DNA of 64,000 bases, taken from Nepenthes gracilis (taxonomy: Eukaryota > Streptophyta > Magnoliopsida > Caryophyllales > Nepenthaceae). A program made the translations under genes and the position numbers. The stretch spans positions 6,284,126 through 6,348,125 of the forward strand of contig BSYO01000036.1 in the NCBI GenBank assembly GCA_033239525.1, given 5' to 3'. Positions 1 through 11,600 of this stretch are shown here, one piece after another (within the stretch, counting starts at the first letter, position 1; each line of letters opens with the position of its first letter). Below the pieces are notes generated by a model. That model was given only the letters and a program-made list of their open reading frames with translations. It was not told the DNA's origin and ran no database searches.

Positions 1-2013
1 CCTGATACACACACACGTGTGTTTTAGGTAGAAAGGATGTGTTGAAAAGATGTCTTTGGGGCGATCGTGTGTATTTTAGGCAAATTACTTACGTCCAATA
101 TACGTTTGAGGGATGCACGTGTGTGTTTGTGTCAGAATGTTCACACTTGATACGTGCGTAATGAACACTCATGCGCCGTACGATTTCTGTCTTAGTGTAT
201 GATCCATGCCTAATAGACGCACATATGCCAATTTTCTATATAAGGCCTATTTGGTTGATTTTTAGTCGTTTTTTTTATTTTGGAGAAAAGAGAGAAAAAG
301 AAAAGAGAGGAAGAGAGAGGAGGAGAGAGAAGCCTAGAGAAGAAGACTTCAAGTAAATCAAAGAAAGATTTCTATGATTCTAAGTATAAAGTAACAGCAC
401 CCTAATCCCTCTTTATCTTGTTCCCATCTTTTCTAAACTCTATAGGCATTTATTGTCTCAGATACTCTTGCTTGCTATAATTTCGTATCTAAGATATTTA
501 TACCTTATATGTATATACTATCATTCCTATTTCATACAATTTTTATGAAGTTCATGCCCTTAATTCATATACATTATGTTTACAAGTTAATTTTCTGTAA
601 TAATACTCATATATATTCTAAAATTATATTTAAATGCTCTTATATGCTTTTGATTTTTATATATAATATTCCTACATGTCTTAAATCCTCAAGTATATAC
701 TTTGCATGTCTTTATGTATATTGTTGAAATGAAGTGATGGAATTTTACTAGTTACACTGAATTCCTTTATTTTCTAAAATGTATAGAATCTATATATTTA
801 AAATTTTATAATATAGCTTTTACATATTTTAAACTTTCATAATTAAGTTTCTACAAGAATTATAATTTATTACATTCTAAGTATTTGAAGAATTAAGTAA
901 AAAACTCTATATAAGTTAAAAAATAAAGATATTTTCTCCGGTGTGAGAAAATATAAAAAATTATGTTCGTATTCGTGTAGAATTTTCCATTTGATTATGC
1001 ACAGACTGTTGTGAAGAATTGACGGTGATATATTATGACATATTTTAGTATATTATAGTGATAATCGAGGTTCAAACCTATCATTCGCCGGTGAAAGTAG
1101 TTTCGGCCATGTTTACTGGGTTATATATATGAAGGTTTACTTACAAGTCTTGAATAGTAGCGTATGACCTTTGGTTGTGTGGAAATATACGTAACCCCAA
1201 GCTTTGATGGTTGTTCTTTTGTCGGTGAGGCCCCCACTGATCCTTGGTCCTAAAAATTTGCATGATTTGAGCATACTTTATTGATACATAGTTTAAAAAA
1301 AGGAATTTTGATTATCAACCTGAAATTATAAATAAAATGTTATGAAATTTATATGTCATTGTATCTAATTTTAGATAATGTTTCATTGTAGCATATTTTG
1401 GTGTAAAATATTTGTTCAATAATAAAAATTATATACCTTACTGAATAATTGACTTACTATTGCTTTGATTTTTACTCACATTTTAGACTAGAGGGTTTAA
1501 GACATACTTGCAAGTCACAGGAGTTAATGAAAAAGCTGTCCGAGGATTGGAATTAAGATTTAGAGTTCTGGATGATGTATTTGTTTTTTAACAATAGATT
1601 TAGGATGTTTATTTTGTTGCAATTTAATGGTACTGTAATAATTAGTTTATGGCGATGTTTTGTTGATAATTTAGTTGGATTTCAATTTTGTCCAGTAGTA
1701 TATCTAAGATATGATTTTGCTTGCTTTGGTTTAAGTGCGGACACATCTCCTTATATATATTTCGAGATTATGTATGGTCAGTATTTAGAGCCACTTTTAG
1801 GTGTGGCATTATGAGTCCTATGATTCGACTTATCACTTTATTTGGGTTGTTTGTCGGTATTTGTTGTTTTTCGGGTTCATGTCTTGATGTGGTTTTATTG
1901 GATTTGGTTAGTGGATGAATAATGAATTTCAGGTAATTAAGGGATAAATTTTGGTTAACTTAAATAAGAATTAATAATTAAGATAATCAGACCTTGGAAT
2001 CGGGGGCGTGACA
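1..2013. repeat. LTR-like repeat fragment (gypsy type?), right end at about 2013
   Basis: No exon is visible here. The stretch is AT-rich. It has a purine-rich GA tract at 280-345 and ends in a G-rich motif followed by GTGACA at about 2001-2013, a terminus often seen on plant gypsy LTRs. If so, it is a solo or partial LTR inserted upstream of the first visible AVT1 exon, and its left end lies outside the window. No target-site duplication can be checked because the left end is missing. The family call is an inference from base composition and the terminal motif only. Confidence 0.3.
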
Positions 2014-2391
2014 CATGCACCACTTTAATCCCTCACTCATGAGAATCCTTGCACTAGAGCTGAGTAAATCTGTAATATCTATTCATTGAAAATGAGATAT
2101 ATAAGAGAGTGACCAAAAACCTAACATGCGTTTGATTTTTTGAGTGACAATATGTAGCACTTCGGAAAGTTATGTGAAATTCTGTATCAATCCTGTCTAT
2201 GTACTCCATCTCTATTCTTGTACTGGAAAAGAAAAATTGAATGACCTGGAAAATATGGAATGAGTTGCTTTTCTTGTTGCGTCTTTTAAACCAGTTGAAT
2301 GAGAGGAACTAACTATTTTGTTAGGATCATCTAATTCCATTATTCATGACTGTTTTGCTTCTCCCTTTTTTTTTTTTTTTTTTTTTTGCAG

Positions 2392-2672
2392 AGAGACAAC
2401 TGATTCTTACACAATTGCTGCATCTCCGGGTTTCGGTGTCCTTGGACGGACACCCAGTGTTAAATATGCAAGTCAAGATGGTAGAAGTTATTTAGACTTA
2501 GATGGAAAAGTTCCTTTGCTTTCCCAGCATGAAAATGAATATCAAAGAGAGCACTTGGTGAAAATTTGTAAGACATGGTCAACATTATCTGGGAAGTCTG
2601 CCCTGCACGAGCATTATGCCGGAGAACTACCAATTGGTCAAGGGTGCAGCTTCACTCAAACGGTCTTCAATG
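2392..2672 (+). CDS. AVT1: AVT1 exon: cytosolic N-terminal region up to first membrane segment
   Basis: The acceptor is a run of about 21 T followed by GCAG ending at 2391. The donor is GTGAGC at 2673. The exon encodes the hydrophilic N-terminal tail: a Pro/Gly stretch ([12 protein letters not shown]), then VPLLSQ, then the family-typical [10 protein letters not shown] that enters the first transmembrane helix. It ends in phase 1, so the last Gly codon is split with 8620-8621. Confidence 0.85.
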
Positions 2673-5600
2673 GTGAGCACATTATTTCATAGCTTTGTTG
2701 TCTTTACCTTGTTAGAATTGTTTTACACGATGTGCCTTATGTTTAATAATTTAGTGAATTGATTAAATATTATAATCCCGTATGATTTTTTTATATTTTT
2801 ATTAGAGAAGTATTTCCTTTTATATGCTCAATCTTTGATGAAAAGTAAAAAAATATGTAATTAAAAAATCGGTCCTCTTCCTAACCTATAAATAACATAA
2901 TTATCCATTATTTATTATGGGTAATAATGGTTAGATTTTTGGATAATGTGGGGCAGTTTTGGTTTGAATTGAAGGAAGTTCTATTAACTCCCTCTCTCCT
3001 ATTTTTGAGTGCTCTCCTAAAAACTGCATAATTTGATAACCTTTTACACTTAAATTCTATGAACTTTCATTAACAAAGAGAGATAAGGGCAAAGAGAGAG
3101 AATCTGGTTCCATATTCTTCGAGATGAGATTACTATGCATGGATTTGAGCATGTTATTGGTGTTTTTATACTGCGTTATAAAATTATGAAATAACGTGAT
3201 AATTTTAACAATCCGTAAATAGTTTAAATATCATAAAGTTCTTACATGCCTTTCATTGGATTCATATTTGATGAGAAACTTTTGGTCATGTTCATAATTG
3301 GAAGCGTGTAGACTTTTGAAAGGATGAAAAAAGTGTCATATCTTGTTAAATTTGGACGAAATTATCACTCTTTAGTTCTTTTTCATCTGCGCATATGTGG
3401 TAGATTCTTTTATAATACCAAGCATTGTTAAGAAGCACAAATGCTCTCTTAGTGTTAGAGACTTTTGTCTTATTGGCACATTCCGTGACCATATGTATCA
3501 TTGTTTTGATGTCGGGTTGTGGGTTGTCGGGTTTAAGTTCGTTCGGTCCGCTCTCCACACGCTCGAGCCCGCCCTAAGGCCGCCCGCCGCCGCATGCTCG
3601 CTAGCGGCTCAAGCCTAAAACTAACCTCCCCGCTTGATGCGTCTTCGCCGCGGCTCGAGCCTAAAAACCGAGAATGGGGGCCGCTTGATGCATGCTCGCT
3701 GGCCGCCGAGCCGAAATCCCAGAATGGGGGCCGCTCGCTGCGTGCTCGATCCCGGCTCGAAGCGGCCTCGTGGTTTCCCACGAAACCCTACGGCCGCCGC
3801 CGCGCCGAGCCCCCGCTCGGCGGCGGCCCAACGGGCAGATTTTTGAACGCGTTTTTGGCTCCTCTATAAATATTGGCTTATGTTTTTGAAACCCTAAGGA
3901 CGCCATATGCTCTCTGTCGATTATTTTGAGCCTCCATTTGAGAAGAAAGCCTTCATGCTTCAAGATTATTGTTTCTTCTCGAGAAAACTAATCTCTACAA
4001 CATTGTTCTACAAGTTCTAAATAGTTTTCTCACTCATCTTCTTTAGCCATTAAAACCTTGTCTTCTACCATTGTTGGAGATCCGTTCGTGAAGAAGGAGA
4101 TCCGTTCGTGATCGCAATTCAAGTGGCACGAGAGGGAAGAGTGGCTTCAAGACCGGAAGGTGTCCGGTTCCGTTGCAGGCAAATCCAAGGAGTTCCTTGG
4201 TAGGGATCACGGTCGGGAGTAAGTCGGCTAGGTTAGCGCGTTACTACCACCGGGCTGTAAGTTGATTTTCATAGTGCATTGCTTTCCCGCCGTTGAAGCC
4301 CGGAGTGTTTTCTCGATACCGTGGGTATCGAAGCCACTCGTCACCAAAAATCGGATCTTTTTACTATTGTTTATGCTTGGCTTAATCTATATTGCTTGTT
4401 CATTATTATTTATATATTGTGTATGATTGCTAGCTTCGTTTACATCTAGAGTTAAATATCCTTTACGTGTATCGGATATTTAATTAAATTAATTTAATTG
4501 CTTCCGCTATACTTGTAACGGGGTCGAAACACGTGAGCACCGAAACGTGCTTTTTCAATTGGTATCAGAGCCTTACCCCGATCCGCGACCCCCGATCTAG
4601 ATGTATACTAGTGGATCGCTCTCCGTTCCTCCCTTCTTTGATGGGAGTAACTATGCTTATTGGAAGGTCCGGATGAGAGCCTTCCTTAAATCAATGGATG
4701 AGCGTGTATGGCGTAGTACCCAAATTGGGTGGACTCCACCTAAAAGTGGTGATGAGCTAAAAGCCTCGTCTTTGTGGTCAAAAGAAGAACTTGATGCTTG
4801 CAATCGGAATAGTAAGGGGTTACATGCTATTTTTATGGCTGTATCTCCCGATGAATTTAAACGAATCTCAATGTGTGAGATTTCTAAAGATGCGTGGGAT
4901 ATTTTAGAAACCACTCATGAAGGAACGAAACTAGTGAAAAATTCAAAACGCAAATGCTCACCACTAGATTCAAGAACTAAAAATGCAAGATGATGAAACC
5001 TTTGATGAGTTCTATGCAAAATTGAATGATATTGTCAATTCCACGTTTAATTTAGGAGAACGAATCCCTGAGAACAAAATTGTCAGAAAAGTTCTTAGAT
5101 CACTTCCTGAACGCTTTAGACCTAAGGTCACTGCTATTGAAGAAAGCAAAGACCTTGATAAAATGAAGATCGAAGAACTTGTAGGATCCCTACAGACGTA
5201 TGAGCACACCTTGCCACAGTCAAGGAAAAACAAATCACTTGCTCTAAAATCAAGTAGGGACGAGCGAAATCGGGATTCCGATGAAGAATCGTGTAGTGAT
5301 GACGATTTTTTCCGCTATTTGTTAAGAATTTTAAAAAATTCTTAAGGAAACAGAACTATTCGTCAGAGAAACTAGATGTGGACTTAAAACGATCACATAA
5401 ATTTGAGAAGAAAGATCGACATGAGCTTAGGGATTCCAAATCAAAAACTACTCAAAAAGTTCAATGTCATGAATGTAAAGGCTTTGGCCACTATCGGTCT
5501 GAATGCCCTAATCTTAAACGCCAACAAGGTCAAGCCTTTAAAGCTAATTTGACCCTAAGTGATGACGAAGAAGAAGAGGGTGAACCATGTTCTGAAAATG

Positions 5601-8600
5601 GGCCGGTCAAGTACATGGCTTTTATGACCTCCATGTGTGGAAATTCAGGAGATAATTTTGATCAATCTGATGACTCTGAGGCCGAGTCAGAAGCTGAATT
5701 TGATGGCCTTCAAGAAGCTTACGATAAACTGTTTAGGGAATGCTTGAAAGCAAAAAAACAAAATAAAACCCTAAATAGTAGGGTCATTGAGATGGAACAA
5801 GAAAGATTAGCTCTTCAATCCGAATTAGATTCTAAAACTCAAGAAATTGAGAATCAAAGTCTCATGTACTAAACAAATAACACTTTAGAATCGATCTTGA
5901 GGCCTCCCGAAAAGATTTGAAACAATTCATAAATGGGTCTACAAAGTTAGATCATATGCTCTGGGTTGGAAAAATTGGTGGAAATAAACAGGGTTTGGGG
6001 TATGTTATAACATTGTACAAACTAATATGAAACCTAAAACCGTGTTTATTCCTCGCCAAGAAAATTTCACATAATCATGCCCACACACCCAAAGTCATCA
6101 AGGCCGTGCCTCAACGTGGTGAATAACATATTTGACTCATCTAATCGAGGTTATCACAAGGCTATGAACAATTCTTCCACCCATAAATTTGTGCCTACCG
6201 TCATGCTTGTGGAAAAGTTGGCCACATTCGCCCTCAATGCTACATGTAAATCATTGGTACAACCAACTAAAAGGGCTAAACATGAATCAACTTGTTGATC
6301 ACATTTTGCGCTTGAATGACCAAGTTAAAATGTTAAATCAAAAAGTAGCATCGGGAGACATGTTTGGGTTAAGAAGAGTGAGCTACATGACCCCTTGGCC
6401 ATTCGTGACAAAAAGGGGGAGACTTGATTATTTTTGATAGGGGAGCTTTAGGGTTCTTGATTATTTTTGATAAGGGAGCTTAGGGGTTCTTGATTATTTT
6501 TGATAAGGGAGCTTAGGGTTGTTTTTTTTATTTTGGGGAGTTCTTGTTATTTGCATATTAATTCAAGTCATTATTATTTGAGGGGGAGTACTGTTTTATT
6601 TTTGTGAGGGGGAGGATTGTTGTATGTTGCTTTATTGTATGCTCTCATGCTTATGTACCATGCATCTTTGTTAAAGTGTTATTATACTTTGTCTTGTTGG
6701 TACTAACCCGCTTGTCGTGCTATTCTGACATTAATCCTCGCAGCTTCAGCTTTTCGCTTACACGCCTCAGCAGCCTTTCTCGTTTAGCTATTTACATTAT
6801 TTTTATGTATTTTTTTTTGTATTACTAGGCGTAGGTTTTCATGTGTACGGGTTTTATCTCGGTGGTGTCTCAACCCGTGATTCTCTTGTATTTATTTATT
6901 TTATGAGTTTTGTCACGGAATTGCCAAAGGGGAGATTGTTAGAGACTTTTGTCTTATTGGCACATTCCGTGACCATATGTATCATTGTTTTGATGTCGGG
7001 TTGTGGGTTGTCGGGTTTAAGTTCGTTCGGTCCGCTCTCCACACGCTCGAGCCCGCCCTAAGGCCGCCGGCCACAGAGATGCTCGCTAGCGGCTCAAGCC
7101 TAAAAACTAACCTCCCCGCTTGATGCGTGCTCGCGGCGGCTCGAGCCTAAAACCGTAATGGGGGCCGCTGATGCATGCTCGCTGGCCGCCGAGCGAAATC
7201 CCTGAATCGGGGCCGCCACGCGTGCTCGATCTCGGCTCGAGCGGCCTCGTGGTTTCCCACGAACCCTACGGGCCGCCGCCACTGGCCGAGCCCCGCCGAG
7301 CGGCGGCCCAACGGGCAGATTTTTGAACGCGTTTTTGGCTCCTCTATAAATATTGGCTTATGTTTTTGAAACCCTAAGGACGCCATATGCTCTCTGTCGA
7401 TTATTTTGAGCCTCCATTTGAGAAGAAAGCCTTCATGCTTCAAGATTATTGTTTCTTCTCTTGAGAAAACTAATCTCTACAACATTGTTCTACAAGTTCT
7501 AAATAGTTTTCTCACTCATCTTCTTTAGCCATTAAAACCTTGTCTTCTACCATTGTTGGAGATCCGCTCGTGAAGAAGGAGATCCGCTCGTGATTGGCAA
7601 TTCAAGTGGCACGAGAGGGAAGAGTGGCTTCAAGACCGAAGGTGTCCGGCCCGTTGCCATGGGCAAATCCAAGGAGTTCCTTGGTAGGGATCACGGTCGG
7701 AGTAAGTCGGCTAGGTTACAAGGCCGTTACCACCCGGCCGTAAGTTGATTTTCATAGTGCATTGCTTCCTGGCCGTTGAAGCCCGAGTGTTTTTTCGATA
7801 CCGTGGGTATCGAGTTTTCACTTCGTCACCAAAAATCGGATCTTTTTACTATTGTTTATGCTTGGCTTAATCTATATTGCTTGTTCATTATTATTTATAT
7901 ATTGTGTATGATTGCTAGCTTCGTTTACATCTAGAGTTAAATATCCTTTACGTGTATCGGATATTTAATTAAATTAATTTAATTGCTTCCGCTATACTTG
8001 TAACGGGGTCGAAACACGTGAGCACCGAAACGTGCTTTTTCACTTAGAGTTAAAGTATCGATATCTGATATGTATCGGACACTGACTCTAAAACATTCCC
8101 AACATGTATGAAATTTTTTATTTTTAATTTTTTTTCATTTTGATATTTTCTAATACGTTTCGGATACGTTGGGTAATTTTATAAATTTAAAAATCATAGG
8201 GGTTCGTAATACAAATTTGAGAGAATTTGGGCTATCTTTAAAGATGTCATAGAATAAGTCATTTATATGGCTCACGGCTAATTTTTTACTGTTTTGTTTG
8301 AATTTCTTTAAATGTAGTTGCTAATTTAGTATAGAATAGCATTATTTATCAATTGTATTATCATATCCATAAATAAACTTTGATTTTTAGTTAATATATC
8401 CCAATGTGTCAGTGTCAGTGTCGTGTCGTATTCGTATCCCGTCCTCAGAGTGCATGCTTCCTAGCCAAGCAGCATGGTTTCTACAAATTTCCATTATATA
8501 CAATTCAAAAACACGATTGAACTAAGGACAGTGGCTCCCAATTGCACTTTCATTTCCTCGGTCCATTTCCTTGCACCTACTTTCTGATTGAGCTTGTTAT

Positions 8601-11600
8601 CTTATATGTTTTCGAGCAGGTTTAAATGTTATGGCAGGGGTTGGGCTTCTATCAACACCTTGGACAATAAAGGAAGGTGGTTGGATAAGCTTGCTGATTC
8701 TAGTCCTCTATGCTATTATATGTTGTTATACAGCTTCTCTCATGAGATACTGCTTTGAGAGTAAAGGAGGCCTTTTTACTTATCCTGACTTGGGAGAAGC
8801 CGCGTTCGGGAAATATGGGCGTCTTTTCATATCTGTAAGTTGTTCATAGCTGCAATTCAAGTTCATATACTCCTGTGAAAAGCCTTATGTTCATTGCCGG
8901 TATATCATAACTTGCTTTTCTTCCAAGTTAGTAAAATTTTCACGTGAAAGTCTAGTAAAATTTTATGAGATTAAAACTATACCTGGGATCGTTGAATTAT
9001 GGTGTTACTTCGTAAATTATTATGCGGAATAACATGTTTGTGGATATATCTTTTGATTTTCACAATTGACGTATGAAATTTGTAAAGTGGTAATTATTAT
9101 TATTATTATTTTGAAGATTAAGAGGCCAAATTTCTCCCCCTTTCTCTCAATTTCAATGAGAAAGCACCATTGGTGAAAGTATTGGTATTGATATTGGTCG
9201 TGATCATATTAGGTGATACGTATGGTTTGCAAAATTTTTTAATAATGGAATCTAGTGGAAAAATATCGGCCAATATATGAGCTAAATATTAGAAAAATAC
9301 TTAGGAATTGGCTAACGTTTTGAATATCGACCTTTATATTACAATATATCATTGTTGCGGCATAGCATTATAATTTTATCATGGCATTGAGAAATATCGA
9401 TAGTGGAGGAATCCAAAACTCATATGTATCTGCCAATGTTTTACGTATGTCATATTTCATTCCATGGAGTGCATAGACCGTTAGTTAAAGGACTAATTTT
9501 TTGTCTTAAAAATTAAATCGTAGATATGCTGATGCTATGATCTCCTACTCGCATAAAACTGCGCATAAAAATAAGTTAGAAAAATTGCTCCCTTCAACCA
9601 ATTAAGAGATGAGTCAAAATTGTCTTTTGTAGGCATGAAGAAGATTAATTCTTTAATTGCTTAAATGATCTTATTTCCATAAAAAATCAAATCCATTAAG
9701 AAAAAAATTCTTCAATAAAATATAACCAAACTGTACAGAATTGAAACATCTGATCAATTTAACAAACAACTAAATATTAAAAAATTAGATCCGTTAAAAA
9801 AATAATTTCTCCAATAAAATATAACGTTGCACAAAATTGGAACATTTGATCAGTTCAATAAGCAGCTGAGCATCACATCATATGAAACAATCTAACAATT
9901 CCGTCTTTTCATTACAAGAATCCAAAGGGCGAGTTATTTGCTATAAGATATCGTCCAAGTTGTGATGGTCGGTCATTATTCTACTCATCAGTAAGTTGTA
10001 TTAGAAATTTTCTAATGTTACTTCTCTGTTATTGGAGCAGGTGGTTCTGTACATAGAGCTATATGTAAGTGAATTTGCTGTTGTGATTTTGTGGATTGCT
10101 CGAAAACATCGGCCTTATTTGTACATACCTAAGTAAGACTCTGCTTTTCAACTTTCTTTTCTGAATTTTCTTGGCCATGAGCGCAGTCATACAGTGTGGA
10201 ATTCATTATATTGGAGGGGGACAACCTCAGCAGACTGTTCCCTGGGACGACATTGGATATGGATGCTTTCCACTTGGACACCAAGCATTTGTTTGCATTG
10301 CTGACTGCTCTTGTCGTTCTACCAACGGTTTGGTTGAAGGATCTACGCCTCATTTCTTACCTCTCAGGTGATGTCTCCATTCCTTGGTCTGAAAATAATT
10401 TATTGGTAACTGTTTTTAGTGTTTTTCGGTGTTTGATGTGTATGAGAAATATTTTTCACATGTTCTGATACTTGGCATGTGCAGGAGGATGAGTCAACGG
10501 AAAATTTTAAGCCAAAATTCTGAAAAGGGATCTATTGTTTTTAAAATGGGAAGTTATTTTTCAAAACTCGTCTAATAATTACTATTGACTGCCAATATTC
10601 AGCTTTAATCCAAAGTGTTAACATTGCCGGCACATGATGTCTTGTGTCACCTCCACCGATCACCTGTTGTGACCCCCGAACCCTGCCACTTATTGTTAGA
10701 AATATGTATGCATACTGAGCGTCTTTGAATTGCCTTTTATTTGTTTTAGTGTCAACTTCTTTTCCCGTTGGAAATGATGGATTTTTATAGAAGTTATGAG
10801 ACAGTTTTTTTTTTTGGTCAACTGCCTATGAAACTGCCGGATGGATAGGATTTTGCTCAGATGGTAGTTCCAACTGGTGCTCAAGGCAGTTAATTCAAGA
10901 CAAGTGTAGGAAACCACTTTGACCGTTGGCGTTGGTTTCGCCTTTATTCAAGGAACGAAACGCTCGGATAAAGTCGACGGGCTTATCCACCAATTTGGTC
11001 TGTGTGGGCCGACTAGGCTTCCGTACTTTATGAGCCGAATCCATGAGCGAAACTTCCTCTTTGGCCGTCGGTAATAATACCTATCACTAGCCCCCATATC
11101 AGGAGATCTGGAATTCAGCCTTCTGGTATGATACCTGAGGGTAGTCATTTGTTTGAACCCGTGCTTTTAGTCCAATGGGCTTCGTTGGCTAGTTAGATGA
11201 GGACTTTTAGTCCGATGGGCTTCATCAAACGAGAGCTATTAACTCGATGTTCTTTACCCATGCCATCAGTTGCTGCATTAAATGCAAGCCTCTTTGAGTC
11301 TCCTACTGTTTTTGGAAATGAACAAGTCATCATTACTGAGTTCAGGCGATTTAATGTGTTGTAGAGCCCATGGGGTGCCAACACGTATCACTGTCATGAT
11401 GAGGCACGTCTTTTTGAATTTCAATCTCAACTGCGTCATTTCGACTCAGGAGTCTCGTTTATAAATAAGCCCCAAATCCTTCGTTCCATACTTCTAAAGC
11501 CCTTCATTTGCTTCCCTTTTGAAATATTCCCGCTGCCTTCTTCTCCTTTGAAACTCTTCTTCTCAATGGCTCCCGGCGTCAATGATATTAAGTCGGTCCC

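Larger units (their letters stand above)
3453..8042 (+). mobile_element. Non-autonomous copia-type LTR retrotransposon (gag only, TR-GAG-like)
   Basis: Seen: the 5' LTR is 3453-4557 and the 3' LTR 6937-8042 (1105 and 1106 bp). Both start TGTTAGAG and end CTTTTTCA. They are flanked by the perfect 5-bp duplication CTTAG at 3448-3452 and 8043-8047. Next to the 5' LTR is TTGGTATCAGAGCC (4559-4572), a primer-binding site for initiator tRNA-Met. Just before the 3' LTR is the purine tract AAAGGGGAGA. The internal region is only about 2.4 kb. It encodes a frameshifted copia gag with two zinc-knuckle regions, but no protease, integrase, reverse transcriptase or RNase H is found. It lies in an AVT1 intron in the gene's own orientation. 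Movement would need enzymes from another copy. Confidence 0.9.

Noticed and set aside
3533..3963. GC-rich ORFs on both strands at 3533-3963 and again at 7100-7443
   Set aside because: They lie in the GC-rich block of the copia LTRs, differ between the two LTRs by frameshifts and match no family.
4558..4574. Match to the 3' end of a tRNA
   Set aside because: It is the primer-binding site of the copia element, not a tRNA gene; no cloverleaf surrounds it.
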